Counted from the stretch's first letter, positions 17,060 to 26,762 are shown. The stretch: DNA of 64,000 nt from CAVOJV01 sp963696325 (GCA_963696325.1 CAVOJV010000015.1:1-64000), one strand, 5' to 3'. Notes: a model not told the origin generated them from the sequence alone. Program-made: numbers and translations.

Positions 17060-17158
17060 CTGCTGGCCTACGCAACCCGGGGACTGGGTAGCGTACCCGG
17101 CCTGCGTCTCATCGGCACCGCGCCCGAAAAGGCCGGCGTCCTGCCTGCACGCCACTAG
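17060..17158 (+). pseudogene. Cysteine desulfurase (SufS-type) fragment
   Basis: A 32-codon piece reads LLAYATRGLGSVPGLRLIGT followed by APEKAGVLP, a typical internal segment of class V aminotransferases of SufS/CsdA type, then ends at a stop. Nothing of the PLP-binding or active-site Cys regions is nearby. A leftover of a rearrangement next to uvrB. Confidence 0.55.
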
Positions 17159-17277
17159 GAGTTCGTTTAGTCTCAACCCGGATGTCCCCACCATGATGAA
17201 AATTGCCGTGAAGTGAACGCGCGCATTTCTCTTGCTAAGGTCGTCTATAATTTTGTATCCTTAGCGACCTTCGATAC

Positions 17278-17354
17278 AGGCGCGTAGCTCAGCTGGTTAG
17301 AGCACCACCTTGACATGGTGGGGGTCGTTGGTTCGAGTCCAATCGCGCCTACCA
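17278..17354 (+). tRNA. tRNA-Val (GAC)
   Basis: Acceptor stem AGGCGCG pairs with CGCGCCT. The anticodon stem CCACC/GGTGG has loop TTGACAT (anticodon GAC), and the T-loop is TTCGAGT. CCA is encoded at 17352-17354. A full cloverleaf. Confidence 0.95.
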
Positions 17355-17454
17355 GACTTCAGTAAAGTAAAGGGCGTACCGTTCCTTTAGAGTGGCGCGG
17401 TTCGCCCTTTATCATTTGGCCCCGTTTATTGGTAACGGACTAGGAAATGAAGCG

Positions 17455-19377
17455 ATGCCGGTAATCACGCTCCCCGACGGTAGTCAACGTACATTCGACA
17501 AGCCCGTGAGCGTCCAGGAAGTGGCGGCCGCCATCGGCCCGGGCCTTGCCAAGGCTGCCCTGGCTGGCAGAGTCGATGGCAGCTTGGTGGACACCTCGCA
17601 CGTCGTCGAGCACGACGCGCAGCTTGCCATCATCACCGCCCGCGACGCGGAAGGGCTGGTGATTATCCGTCATTCCACCGCCCATCTGCTGGCGCATGCC
17701 GTCAAGCAGCTCTTTCCCAGCGCCCAGGTAACCATCGGCCCGGTCGTCGAGAATGGCTTCTACTACGATTTCGCCTTTGAGCGTTCTTTCACGCCCGAGG
17801 ATCTCCAGGCCATCGAGGCGCGCATGGAGGAGTTGGCGGCCCAGGATTTCCCGGTAACCCGCTCGGCGATGCCACGCGATGAGGCAGTGGTTTTTTTCCG
17901 CGCCATGGGTGAGGAGTATAAGGCTCAGATCATCGCCGATATCCCTCAGAACGAGGTGATTTCGCTGTATCGCCAAGGTGATTTTGTCGACCTGTGCCGC
18001 GGTCCGCACGTACCCAGCACCGGCAGGCTCAAGGCGTTTAAGCTGACCAAGTTGGCGGGTGCTTATTGGCGGGGAGACTCCAAGAACGAGATGCTGCAAC
18101 GCATCTACGGCACCGCTTGGCCCGATAAAAAGGCCCTGAAGGACTATCTGCATCACTTGGAGGAGGCGGAAAAGCGCGATCATCGCCGCATCGGCAAGGC
18201 CCTGGATCTGTTCCATGTCCAGGAAGAAGCGCCCGGTATGGTATTCTGGCACGATAATGGCTGGCGCGTTTATGTGACGATCCAGGACTATATCCGCCGG
18301 TTAGTGCGTGAACACGGCTATCAAGAGGTGCATACCCCGCAGTTGGTGGATCGCAGCCTGTGGGAGCGCTCCGGGCATTGGGATAAATTCGGCAGCGAGA
18401 TGTTCACCACCCGCTCGGAAAATCGGGAATTCGCCGTCAAACCGATGAACTGTCCCTGCCATATCCAGATCTATAACCAGGGTTTGAAGAGCTACCGGGA
18501 ACTGCCCCTGCGACTGGCGGAATTCGGATCTTGCCATCGCAATGAGCCTTCGGGCACCCTGCATGGATTGATGCGGGTGCGCAATTTCGTGCAGGATGAT
18601 GCCCATATCTTCTGCACCGACGAGCAAATTCAACTCGAAGTGTCGGCTTTTATCGAACTGCTGTTCGAGGTCTACGCCGATTTTGGCTTTGAGGATATTC
18701 AACTGGCCTTGTCCACCCGGCCCGAGAAGCGAGTGGGATCGGACGAGATTTGGGATAAGGCCGAGCAAGCCCTGGAAGTGGCCCTGAACAACACCGGCCT
18801 GCCGTGGAAATTGCAGCCTGGGGAAGGTGCTTTTTACGGTCCTAAGATCGAATTCGCCCTGCGTGACTGCCTGGACCGGGTCTGGCAGTGTGGTACCATT
18901 CAGGTGGATTTCGCTATGCCAGGTCGCCTGGACGCCAGCTATATTGGCGAGGATGGCGGCAAGAAAGTGCCGGTCATGCTGCATCGGGCGATTCTCGGGT
19001 CCCTGGAGCGCTTCATCGGCATCCTCATCGAGCATTATGCCGGTGCTTTGCCGGTCTGGTTGTCGCCTACCCAGGCGGTGGTTCTGAACATCACCGACCA
19101 ACAGGCAGATTATGCGGCCAGCGTCAAAAAAAGCCTTGCGCAACAAGGTTTCCGAGTCAAAGCGGACTTGAGAAACGAGAAGATCGGTTTTAAAATCCGC
19201 GAGCACACGTTGCAACGTGTGCCTTACCTGCTGATCGTCGGGGATCGGGAGGTGGAAGCAAATACCGTAGCTGTGCGTACGCGCGGCGGCAAAGATCTGG
19301 GTATCATGAGTCGGCCGGTCTTTGCGGATCGCCTGAAAGCCGATATCGCTGGTTACGGTCGTTCTGGATTGGAGTAG
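17455..19377 (+). CDS. thrS: Threonine-tRNA ligase
   Basis: A 640-residue cytosolic class II synthetase that charges tRNA-Thr. It starts at MPVITLPDGSQRTF (TGS domain) after AGGAAATGAAGCG. An editing domain with HSTAHLLAHAVKQLF follows, then the catalytic core with the zinc-binding MNCPCHIQIYNQG and motif 2 GSCHRNEPSG, and a C-terminal anticodon-binding domain. The length matches E. coli ThrS (642). The frame is open further upstream (17392), but the family start is 17455. First gene of the thrS-infC-rpmI-rplT-pheST-ihfA block; infC follows 11 bp later. Confidence 0.97.
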   Translation: MPVITLPDGSQRTFDKPVSVQEVAAAIGPGLAKAALAGRVDGSLVDTSHVVEHDAQLAIITARDAEGLVIIRHSTAHLLAHAVKQLFPSAQVTIGPVVENGFYYDFAFERSFTPEDLQAIEARMEELAAQDFPVTRSAMPRDEAVVFFRAMGEEYKAQIIADIPQNEVISLYRQGDFVDLCRGPHVPSTGRLKAFKLTKLAGAYWRGDSKNEMLQRIYGTAWPDKKALKDYLHHLEEAEKRDHRRIGKALDLFHVQEEAPGMVFWHDNGWRVYVTIQDYIRRLVREHGYQEVHTPQLVDRSLWERSGHWDKFGSEMFTTRSENREFAVKPMNCPCHIQIYNQGLKSYRELPLRLAEFGSCHRNEPSGTLHGLMRVRNFVQDDAHIFCTDEQIQLEVSAFIELLFEVYADFGFEDIQLALSTRPEKRVGSDEIWDKAEQALEVALNNTGLPWKLQPGEGAFYGPKIEFALRDCLDRVWQCGTIQVDFAMPGRLDASYIGEDGGKKVPVMLHRAILGSLERFIGILIEHYAGALPVWLSPTQAVVLNITDQQADYAASVKKSLAQQGFRVKADLRNEKIGFKIREHTLQRVPYLLIVGDREVEANTVAVRTRGGKDLGIMSRPVFADRLKADIAGYGRSGLE

Positions 19378-19388
19378 TGGAGGATTGA

Positions 19389-19913
19389 ATTATCGCTGCC
19401 AGCACTGAGAACCGGCTAAACGATGAAATCACCAGCCGGGAAGTACGCCTGATCGATCAGGAAGGCGAACAAGTCGGTATCGTTCCCCTGGCGCAAGCCA
19501 AGCGGATCGCGGAAGAGGCTGAACTGGATCTTGTAGAAATTTCCCCCAATGCCAAACCCCCGGTTTGCCGCATCATGAACTACGGCAAATTCAAGTTTGA
19601 ACAGAATAAAAAGCTGCAGGAAGCCAAGAAAAAACAAAAACAGATTCAGGTCAAGGAAGTAAAATTTCGTCCAGGTACGGACGAAGGGGATTATCAGGTA
19701 AAACTGCGCAACCTGATACGTTTCCTGAATGAAGGTGATAAAGCCAAGATAACCCTGCGGTTCCGGGGTCGCGAATTGGCTCACCAAGACATCGGGCTCA
19801 AGCTGTTAAAACGCATCGAAGAAGATCTTAAGGAATGCGGTGCAGTAGAGCAGTACCCTAAGATGGAAGGTCGGCAAATGATCATGATCATAGGCCCCAC
19901 CAAGAAGAAGTAA
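19389..19913 (+). CDS. infC: Translation initiation factor IF-3 (ATT start)
   Basis: 174 residues. The N-domain contains EEAELDLVEISPNAKPPVCR and the linker EAKKKQKQIQVKEVKFRPGT. The C-domain contains YQVKLRNLIRFLNEGDKAKI and ends GRQMIMIIGPTKKK. No ATG, GTG or TTG fits the frame: an in-frame stop (19386-19388) is followed directly by ATT, with TGGAGG at 19378-19383 five bases before it. infC of E. coli also starts at a rare AUU, which lets IF-3 repress its own translation, so the same control is inferred here. Confidence 0.95.
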   Translation: MIAASTENRLNDEITSREVRLIDQEGEQVGIVPLAQAKRIAEEAELDLVEISPNAKPPVCRIMNYGKFKFEQNKKLQEAKKKQKQIQVKEVKFRPGTDEGDYQVKLRNLIRFLNEGDKAKITLRFRGRELAHQDIGLKLLKRIEEDLKECGAVEQYPKMEGRQMIMIIGPTKKK

Positions 19914-19983
19914 GCTACTGGAAGATTTGGCTTTGCCACTACAGTCTCGAGCCTTGCCTATTATTTGAATGCGGAGTTTTCGT

Positions 19984-20181
19984 ATGCCCAAATTAAAATC
20001 CAATCGAGGTGCGGCCAAACGTTTCACCCGCACCGGTTCAGGCGGGTACAAGTGTGCGCACGCGTATGTCCGGCACATCCTGACCAAGAAGCCTGCCAAG
20101 CGCAAGCGTCAACTGCGTGGTACCACCATGATCGCCGAGGCTGATGTGCCCATGGTCCGTCGTCTGTTGCCCTACAACTGA
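19984..20181 (+). CDS. rpmI: 50S ribosomal protein bL35
   Basis: 65 residues, very basic, starting MPKLKSNRGAAKRFTRTGSG, the family signature, with RKRQLRGTTMI near the end. Part of the large ribosomal subunit. It lies between infC and rplT as in most bacteria. Translation of rpmI and rplT in E. coli is controlled by bL20; no specific structure was checked here. Confidence 0.97.
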   Translation: MPKLKSNRGAAKRFTRTGSGGYKCAHAYVRHILTKKPAKRKRQLRGTTMIAEADVPMVRRLLPYN

Positions 20182-20212
20182 CACCCCTGGAATAATCGAG
20201 AGGCTTACCGCT

Positions 20213-20575
20213 ATGCCCCGAGTTAAACGTGGTGTTACCGCCCACGCCCGCCACAAAAAGATCCTCGACAAAGCCAAAGGCTATTATGGCGCCCGCAGCA
20301 AGGTTTATCGCGTTGCCAAACAAGCCGTTACCAAAGCTGGTCAGTACGCCTATCGCGATCGCCGCCAGAAGAAGCGGCAGTTTCGCGCCCTGTGGATTAT
20401 CCGTATCAACGCGGCCGCCCACGAGAGTGGCTTATCCTATAGCCGCCTTATCAACGGCTTGAAGAAAGCTGCCGTCGAGATCGATCGCAAGGTCCTGGCC
20501 GATCTCGCTGTTTACGACAAGCCCGCGTTTGCGGCCTTGGCGGAGCAAGCCAAGGCCGCTCTCGGCGCAGTATAG
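20213..20575 (+). CDS. rplT: 50S ribosomal protein bL20
   Basis: 120 residues starting MPRVKRGVTAHARHKKIL. It contains KGYYGARSKVYRVAKQAV and RRQKKRQFRALWI, all diagnostic of bL20, an early assembly protein of the 50S subunit and the repressor of its own operon in E. coli. The gene starts 31 bp after rpmI and is followed by an attenuator-like hairpin before pheS. Confidence 0.97.
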   Translation: MPRVKRGVTAHARHKKILDKAKGYYGARSKVYRVAKQAVTKAGQYAYRDRRQKKRQFRALWIIRINAAAHESGLSYSRLINGLKKAAVEIDRKVLADLAVYDKPAFAALAEQAKAALGAV

Positions 20576-20627
20576 CCGCCCAGTACAGGGTTTCCGCGTC
20601 CAACGTGGTGGCGTAAAGCGCTTTTTC

Positions 20628-20660
20628 AAAAGGGGAAGGCCGCCAACCTTTCCCTTTTTT
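20628..20660 (+). terminator. Terminator/attenuator before pheS
   Basis: A 12-bp stem AAAAGGGGAAGG / CCTTTCCCTTTT (one G-U pair) with a 7-base loop is followed by a T run (20655-20660). It lies in the rplT-pheS gap, where E. coli has the pheST attenuator. I saw no Phe-rich leader peptide, so it may be a simple partial terminator. Confidence 0.75.
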
Positions 20661-20690
20661 CGTAGTGCAATCAACTTGGAGAATTCCTGC

Positions 20691-21707
20691 GTGGAAGCGT
20701 TGTTGGAACTCGTTCACAATGCCCAAATCGCCCTCGCCCAGGCCCCTGATCTTGCCGGGCTGGATCAATTGCGGGTGCACTATTTAGGCAAAAAAGGGGT
20801 ACTGACGGAGCGCTTGAAGCAACTTGGTCACTTACCCGCCGAGTCCCGGCCACGGGCTGGGCAGGCCATCAACGACGCCAAGCAGGAAATCCAGGCGGCG
20901 ATCGAGGCGCGCAAGGCGATGTTGCTGGTGGCCCAACTGGATGCACGGCTTGCTAGTGAAGCCATCGACGTAACTCTGCCGGGACGCGGGACTCGGTTGG
21001 GTGGTCCGCATCCCATCACCCGGACCCTGGGTCGCATCGAGGCGTTGTTCGGCCAAGTGGGGTTCACGGTGGCGGAAGGTCCGGAGATTGAAGATGACTT
21101 TCATAACTTCACTGCCCTCAATATCCCCGAGCAACATCCGGCGCGGGCGATGCACGATACATTTTATTTCGATGCCCACACTCTGTTACGCACTCATACC
21201 TCGCCAGTGCAGATCCGGGTGATGCGGGAAGTCAAGCCGCCGCTGCGCATTATCGCGCCGGGGCGGGTATATCGCTGTGACTCCGACCTGACGCACACTC
21301 CCATGTTTAATCAGGTGGAAGGGTTGTTTGTGGACGAGGGAGTAAGTTTCGCTGATCTCAAGGGCATGCTGGATGATTTCTTGCGTAACTTCTTTGAACG
21401 GGATTTGCAGGTGCGTTTGCGGCCCTCTTATTTTCCGTTCACCGAGCCATCCGCCGAGGTGGATATTCAGTGTGTGATGTGCGGCGGCGCTGGCTGCCGG
21501 GTCTGCAAGCACACCGGTTGGCTCGAGGTGCTGGGCTGCGGCATGGTGCATCCCAATGTGTTCGCCCAGGTGGGCATCGATAGCGAACGCTACACCGGCT
21601 ATGCCTTCGGCATGGGCGTGGAGCGGCTCGCCATGCTGCGTTACGGCGTGAACGACCTGCGCTTGTTCTTCGAGAACGATCTACGGTTCCTGCGGCAGTT
21701 TCGGTGA
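20691..21707 (+). CDS. pheS: Phenylalanine-tRNA ligase alpha subunit
   Basis: 338 residues, catalytic subunit of the alpha2-beta2 enzyme. Motifs: LPGRGTRLGGPHPITRT, VAEGPEIEDDFHNFTALNIP, motif 2 region RIIAPGRVYR, PSYFPFTEPSAEVD, and motif 3 AFGMGVERLAMLRYGV. A Cys-rich insert CVMCGGAGCRVC precedes WLEVLGCGMVHP, as in many bacteria outside the enterics. GTG start at 20691 with GGAG at 20678-20681. pheT follows after 35 bp. Confidence 0.96.
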   Translation: MEALLELVHNAQIALAQAPDLAGLDQLRVHYLGKKGVLTERLKQLGHLPAESRPRAGQAINDAKQEIQAAIEARKAMLLVAQLDARLASEAIDVTLPGRGTRLGGPHPITRTLGRIEALFGQVGFTVAEGPEIEDDFHNFTALNIPEQHPARAMHDTFYFDAHTLLRTHTSPVQIRVMREVKPPLRIIAPGRVYRCDSDLTHTPMFNQVEGLFVDEGVSFADLKGMLDDFLRNFFERDLQVRLRPSYFPFTEPSAEVDIQCVMCGGAGCRVCKHTGWLEVLGCGMVHPNVFAQVGIDSERYTGYAFGMGVERLAMLRYGVNDLRLFFENDLRFLRQFR

Positions 21708-21742
21708 TGATGCCAAAGGGCATCCTAGGTTGAGGCGAACTG

Positions 21743-24121
21743 ATGAAAGTAAGTGAGCGATGGTTGCGGGAATGGGTCAAGCCCGCGATCTCCAGCGCCG
21801 AGTTGATGGCGCAACTGACCATGGCGGGTCTGGAGGTGGAAGGCAGCGAACCCGCCGCCCCCGTCTTCAGCGGCGTGGTGGCGGGGCGCGTTGTGGAATT
21901 GACTGCGCATCCAAATGCCGAGCGCCTGCGGGTGGCCAAGGTGGACGTAGGTCACGGTGAGCTTTTGCAGATCGTCTGCGGTGCGCCCAATGTGCAGGTG
22001 GGTATGGTCGCTCCCACGGCCCTGCTGGGCGCCGTGTTGACAGGCGGTTTGAGGATCAAGCCTGCTAAGCTGCGGGGGGTTGCCTCCCAGGGCATGTTGT
22101 GCTCGGCCGTGGAACTAGGTCTGGCGGAGAGTTCCGAAGGGTTGCTGGCCTTGCCTGCTGCGAGCGTTCCTGGCACCGATTTGCGTGAACTCCTGCAATT
22201 GGATGATCTAATCATCGAGGTGAATTTGACCCCGAACCGGGGTGATTGCCTGGGGATGGAGGGGATCGCTCGGGAAGTCAGTGTGTTGAATCGCTGCGAG
22301 CTTACTCCGGTCGCGGTGGAACCGGTAGAACCGACGCTGGATATCGCTTTTCCGGTGGTTGTCAGTGCCCCCGCCGATTGCCCTCGCTACGTGGGCCGGG
22401 TTATCCGTGGCGTCAATCCCGCGGCGGAGACGCCCTGGTATATGCGCGAACGCCTGCGTCGCGCCGACCTGCGCAGCCTGGGTCCCCTGGTGGATGTAAC
22501 TAATTATGTGATGCTGGAACTGGGCCAGCCCATGCACGCCTTCGATCTTGCCAAGCTCTCGGGAGGCATCGAGGTAAGGCATGCCGCCGCCGGTGAAACA
22601 CTGGTCCTTCTCAACGGCGAATCGATGGATCTAAGCGCCGGCACACTTTTGATAGCCGACCGCCAGGGTCCACTGGCCTTGGCGGGTGTGATGGGCGGAG
22701 CGGCCAGCGCCGTGGACGAGTCGACTCGGGACGTATTTCTGGAGAGCGCCTTTTTCAGCCCGGTTGCCATCGCCGGCCGCGCTCGCCGTTACGGTTTGCA
22801 GACGGATTCCGCCCACCGCTTCGAGCGTGGTGTGGACCCCGGATCGCAAGTGCGCGCCATGGAGCGGGCGACTCGTCTGCTGTTGAATATCGCCGGCGGT
22901 CAGGCAGGTCCGCTGAGCGAAGTGGTCGCGCGCGAACATTTGCCGGCGGAACCCGCCATCCGGTTGCGTCCCCAGCGGATTAAACACCTACTCGGTTTGC
23001 AGATCGCCGCCGATGAGGTGGATGCAATCCTGCACCGGCTGGGCATGGCGGTGGCCCGCGAGGGGGATCACTGGTTGGTAGTACCGCCCAGCTTCCGCTT
23101 CGATATCACCATCGAGGCCGATTTGATTGAGGAGGTTGGGCGCATCCATGGCTACAGCCGGCTGCCCAGCAACCGCCCGCTTACCCGCCTTAGCATCAGT
23201 CCCCGCCCGGAAGCCCAGGTAAGCCTATCCCGGTTGCGTGAGACCCTGGTGCAGCGGGGCTTTCAGGAGGCCATCACCTACAGTTTCGTTGATCCTGTCT
23301 TGCAACGCTTATTGGACCCGGACTATGTGCCGGTGGCTCTGGCCAATCCTATTTCTGCTGATCTGGCGGTGATGCGCACCAATCTCTGGCCAGGTCTGAT
23401 AAAGGCTCTGTTGCATAATCAGAAGCGCCAGCAATCCCGGATTCGTCTGTTCGAATGCGGCCTGAGTTTTGTACCCGACGGCGTCAGCCTTGCGCAGAAT
23501 CTCCATATCGGCGCCGCCGTGTGTGGCGAGGTTTTGGAACAACAATGGGGCATGCCTGCGCGGATAATGGATTTCTTCGATTTAAAAGCCGATGTAGACG
23601 CGCTGCTGGCGCTCACCGGCAAGTCCGAAGCGTTCACCTTCGTAGCCGCCCGCCATCCGGCTTTGCACCCTGGTCAGACAGCGCGGATCGAGACTAACGG
23701 CAATCCTATCGGTTGGCTCGGCGCCCTGCACCCGGCGGTGGAGCAGGAACTGGGGCTCGAGGGCAGAACTTTCGTCTTTGAACTGCGCGTTGCTGGGTTA
23801 CAGGATGCCAGGGTGCCGCAGTTCGTCGAGTTGTCCAAGTTCCCGGCCAGCCGCCGTGACATCGCCATCGTCGTGGCTGAAGAGGTATCCGCTCAGGCCG
23901 TACAGGATTGCATTCGCGCGCATGGTACCGATCTGCTGCGGGACATTCACTTATTCGATGTGTACCACGGCAAGGGTGTCACCGAAGCTCGCAAGAGCCT
24001 GGCATTCGGCTTGATTTTACAAGATTTTTCGCGCAATCTAACCGATGTTGCAGTAGATGACATCGTTTCCAAAATAGTTTCCGGACTGGAAAAGCAGTTT
24101 GGGGCAATGCTCAGGGTTTAG
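21743..24121 (+). CDS. pheT: Phenylalanine-tRNA ligase beta subunit
   Basis: 792 residues, the usual gammaproteobacterial length. Domains in order: N-terminal tRNA-binding (OB-like) domain with VAKVDVGHGELLQIVCGAPN, B3/B4 editing domain with NRGDCLGMEGIAREV, B5 domain (about residue 400), catalytic-like core with EEVGRIHGYSRLPSNRP, and a C-terminal ferredoxin-fold anticodon-binding domain (FPASRRDIAIVV). It starts 35 bp after pheS and ends 5 bp before ihfA. Confidence 0.96.
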   Translation: MKVSERWLREWVKPAISSAELMAQLTMAGLEVEGSEPAAPVFSGVVAGRVVELTAHPNAERLRVAKVDVGHGELLQIVCGAPNVQVGMVAPTALLGAVLTGGLRIKPAKLRGVASQGMLCSAVELGLAESSEGLLALPAASVPGTDLRELLQLDDLIIEVNLTPNRGDCLGMEGIAREVSVLNRCELTPVAVEPVEPTLDIAFPVVVSAPADCPRYVGRVIRGVNPAAETPWYMRERLRRADLRSLGPLVDVTNYVMLELGQPMHAFDLAKLSGGIEVRHAAAGETLVLLNGESMDLSAGTLLIADRQGPLALAGVMGGAASAVDESTRDVFLESAFFSPVAIAGRARRYGLQTDSAHRFERGVDPGSQVRAMERATRLLLNIAGGQAGPLSEVVAREHLPAEPAIRLRPQRIKHLLGLQIAADEVDAILHRLGMAVAREGDHWLVVPPSFRFDITIEADLIEEVGRIHGYSRLPSNRPLTRLSISPRPEAQVSLSRLRETLVQRGFQEAITYSFVDPVLQRLLDPDYVPVALANPISADLAVMRTNLWPGLIKALLHNQKRQQSRIRLFECGLSFVPDGVSLAQNLHIGAAVCGEVLEQQWGMPARIMDFFDLKADVDALLALTGKSEAFTFVAARHPALHPGQTARIETNGNPIGWLGALHPAVEQELGLEGRTFVFELRVAGLQDARVPQFVELSKFPASRRDIAIVVAEEVSAQAVQDCIRAHGTDLLRDIHLFDVYHGKGVTEARKSLAFGLILQDFSRNLTDVAVDDIVSKIVSGLEKQFGAMLRV

Positions 24122-24126
24122 ACGCA

Positions 24127-24438
24127 ATGGCATTAACAAAAGCTGACATGGCTGAACGACTCTTCACGGAACTTGGCCTCAACAAGCGCGAAGCCAAGGA
24201 TATAGTGGAGATTTTTTTCGAGGAAATCCGCGCTGCCCTACAACGGGGAGAGCAGGTCAAATTATCAGGGTTTGGTAACTTCGATCTGCGCGACAAAAAT
24301 CAGCGCCCTGGTCGCAACCCCAAAACTGGCCAGGAGATTCCTATCACGGCGCGGCGGGTGGTAACCTTCCGGCCCGGACAGAAGCTCAAGGCTCGGGTGG
24401 ATGCCTACGCGGGGGAAAATGACGGAAATAAGGTTTGA
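24127..24438 (+). CDS. ihfA: Integration host factor alpha subunit
   Basis: 103 residues, DNA-bending protein of the HU/IHF family. The signature GFGNFDLRDKNQRPGRNPKT with the intercalating Pro lies at about residue 65. The beta-arm and C-terminal FRPGQKLK are intact. IHF-alpha rather than HU is indicated by MALTKADMAERLFTELGLNK and by the position directly after pheT, the conserved location of ihfA. It begins 5 bp after the pheT stop, so the two are co-transcribed. Confidence 0.96.
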   Translation: MALTKADMAERLFTELGLNKREAKDIVEIFFEEIRAALQRGEQVKLSGFGNFDLRDKNQRPGRNPKTGQEIPITARRVVTFRPGQKLKARVDAYAGENDGNKV

Positions 24439-24499
24439 AATCCCGAATCCTTCGGGTAATATACCCACTCTTAATGCGGCGGGTTTCCGCCGCGCTTGA

Positions 24500-24968
<469 letters not shown>

Positions 24969-25212
24969 GTGGTGCAGCAGGCTGAGCAACTGGCGTTGCA
25001 GGCGGAGCGGAGCGAGCAGCTAACGGACGAGCTAGCGATATTGAAAGGCGAGCAACCACGGCCGAAGATCACGCCAACCTTGAAGAAAGCTCAGCCAGAC
25101 GGCGCCGGCCAGGAGGGTGAGAAGAAGGGGCGCAGGCGGGGCAAGCCGAGTCGAAAGAAAACCCAAGCGCTGGAGATTAAGGTACCGCTGGGGCGGAGTA
25201 AAAGTGTCCCAC
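24969..25212 (+). pseudogene. N-terminal fragment of a transposase
   Basis: About 80 codons: a leucine/glutamine-rich coiled-coil start (QQAEQLALQAERSEQLTDEL), AILKGEQPRPKI and a basic Lys/Arg linker ending RKKTQALEIKV. This pattern is the N-terminus of IS66-like orphan transposases; the catalytic domain is absent. The similarity is from memory and approximate. Confidence 0.45.
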
Positions 25213-25225
25213 CGAGAATGTTGAA

Positions 25226-25246
25226 AAGGGGCCAGAGGCCCCTTTG
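25226..25246 (+). terminator. Terminator-like hairpin
   Basis: AAAGGGGCC, loop AGA, GGCCCCTTT: a perfect 9-bp stem flanked by A and T runs, so it can act in either direction. It lies between two transposase remnants. Confidence 0.6.
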
Positions 25247-25348
25247 TTATTTCAGGATGGAATGGGCTCTAACCCGTCTTTCGCTATTCGCCCTTTTAGG
25301 GCAAGCTATCCCATTGAATTTTCTGAAACGTGGCTCACCAGGTCGGCA

Positions 25349-26170
25349 CTACAACCCAAATTCAGGATGAGGCTTGGTTCGCGATGGCAGCGGGGGAAAG
25401 TCTTTTCCAGGCGCGTCAACCGCCCTGTCGGCGTGCCCACCAGGTGATGCACCGGCGGATCGGATTCGCGCATCGCCTACAGCGTTTCCTCGGTGGGAAT
25501 GCCCCGGTCCATGACCCCGTTGCGGTCGGCCTTGCCGTATTTTTGCTCGATGGAGGCCAGAAAGTCTTTCAGCGTGGCCTTGTCGCTTGTGTTGCCCGGC
25601 ATCACCTCGTAAGCCAAGGGGAACCCTTCGGGGGTGACGATCAAGGCGATGACCACCTGCACGCAATCGGAGCGCTTGTCCCGGCGGTAGCCGAACCGGC
25701 GCTTGCCTTCATCCGGCGGAACACCTTCGAAGTAGGTGCTGGTGAGGTCGTACAACAGGACCTCGCAACAGGCTCCGAACCGTGCCTGCCAGCGTCCGCG
25801 TAGAAAGGTGAAAAAGTCCTTTTGGTGGCGCAACAAGCGGTCCAGGCAGCGATATAGGGTGTCCTTCGCCACCCCGCTGTCCTCGGCCCAGCAAATCGGC
25901 CAGCGCCGTCTGCCCGAACCACTGGCGGTGCAACTGCCACTCGCTGCCCGGTGCCAGCAGACGCTGGCAAACCGGAATCTTGAGCACATTCAGCCAGCGC
26001 GTGCCCTTGCGGCTGGGCAGGCGTTTTTCGTCCCAGCAGCCGCCCAGCCCCAGGTGTTCCCACCGTTGCAGAGCCAGTTGTATATGCCAATCAAGTCTGC
26101 CACCGATTTCGGGCGAAGGTTGCCACCGGTTCCAGCGCAAGGTATACCACCTACCGGAGCATAGCGACAC
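25349..26170 (-). pseudogene. IS1634-family transposase, degraded
   Basis: On the minus strand the N-terminal part reads LALQRWEHLGLGGCWDEKRL and WLNVLKIPVCQRLLAPGSEW. After shifts near 25960 and 25880 the core reads LLYDLTSTYFEGVPP, DEGKRRFGYRRDKRSDCVQV, FPLAYEVMPGNTSDKATL and VMDRGIPTEETL, ending in VHHLVGTPTGRLTRLEK around 25400. This is the IS1634 DDE core; frames change at least three times and the C-terminal third is missing. Confidence 0.75.
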
Positions 26171-26197
26171 GGGCGGTTCATGGTTAACTTCGGTCTC

Positions 26198-26700
26198 CGG
26201 TGGTTATCAATGGGCTTTTCTTTTTGCGCTTTAACCGTCGCCTGCACGCGATTCGTGAGGGGTTTCTCACCGTCTTCCAGGTGCTTGGTGAGCTTTTCAA
26301 ACAACTCAATACCCACTCGGTCTACGTCACCGACAGCTTCCCCATCGCCGCCTGTGACAACATCCGCATCCGCCGTGCGCGGCTCTGTCAGAACGAGGCT
26401 ACATTGCCAGCAAGCGCCGCTACTTCTGCGGCCTGAGAATCCATTTGTTAGTCACCGCTGCAGGTGAACCGGTCGAGGGGTTCCTCGTCCCCGGTGCTGA
26501 CGCCGACGTGCGGTCGCGGCACCGCTGCCCGTTTGATCTGCCCACCGGCAGCACCGTCTATGCCGACAGTATAGTGGACCCCTCAGTCAAGACCACCGGC
26601 AGCCTTATCGAGCGCTTGTTGCCGAGAGGCATTCATGCCGTCACCGCCCCGGGCTTTGAACTCAAGGTCATGCTCTTTGCCCTCGCCGTTAGCATGTCCC
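26198..26700 (+). pseudogene. IS982-family transposase, degraded
   Basis: Plus-strand pieces in several frames: LNRRLHAIREGFLTVFQVLG, VYVTDSFPIAACDNIRIRRA (first catalytic Asp), HLLVTAAGEPVEGFLVPGA, FDLPTGSTVYAD (second Asp) and TTGSLIERLLPRGIHAVTA (Glu region). This order matches IS982 transposases. Part of the segment between the second Asp and the TTGSLIER block is deleted, and the N-terminus is missing. Confidence 0.7.
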
Positions 26701-26762
26701 CCCCGTGTAGGTGGCAACGTGAGTTAATATCAAATCCCGGGATGTGAGAGGAAGCGGAGCTG

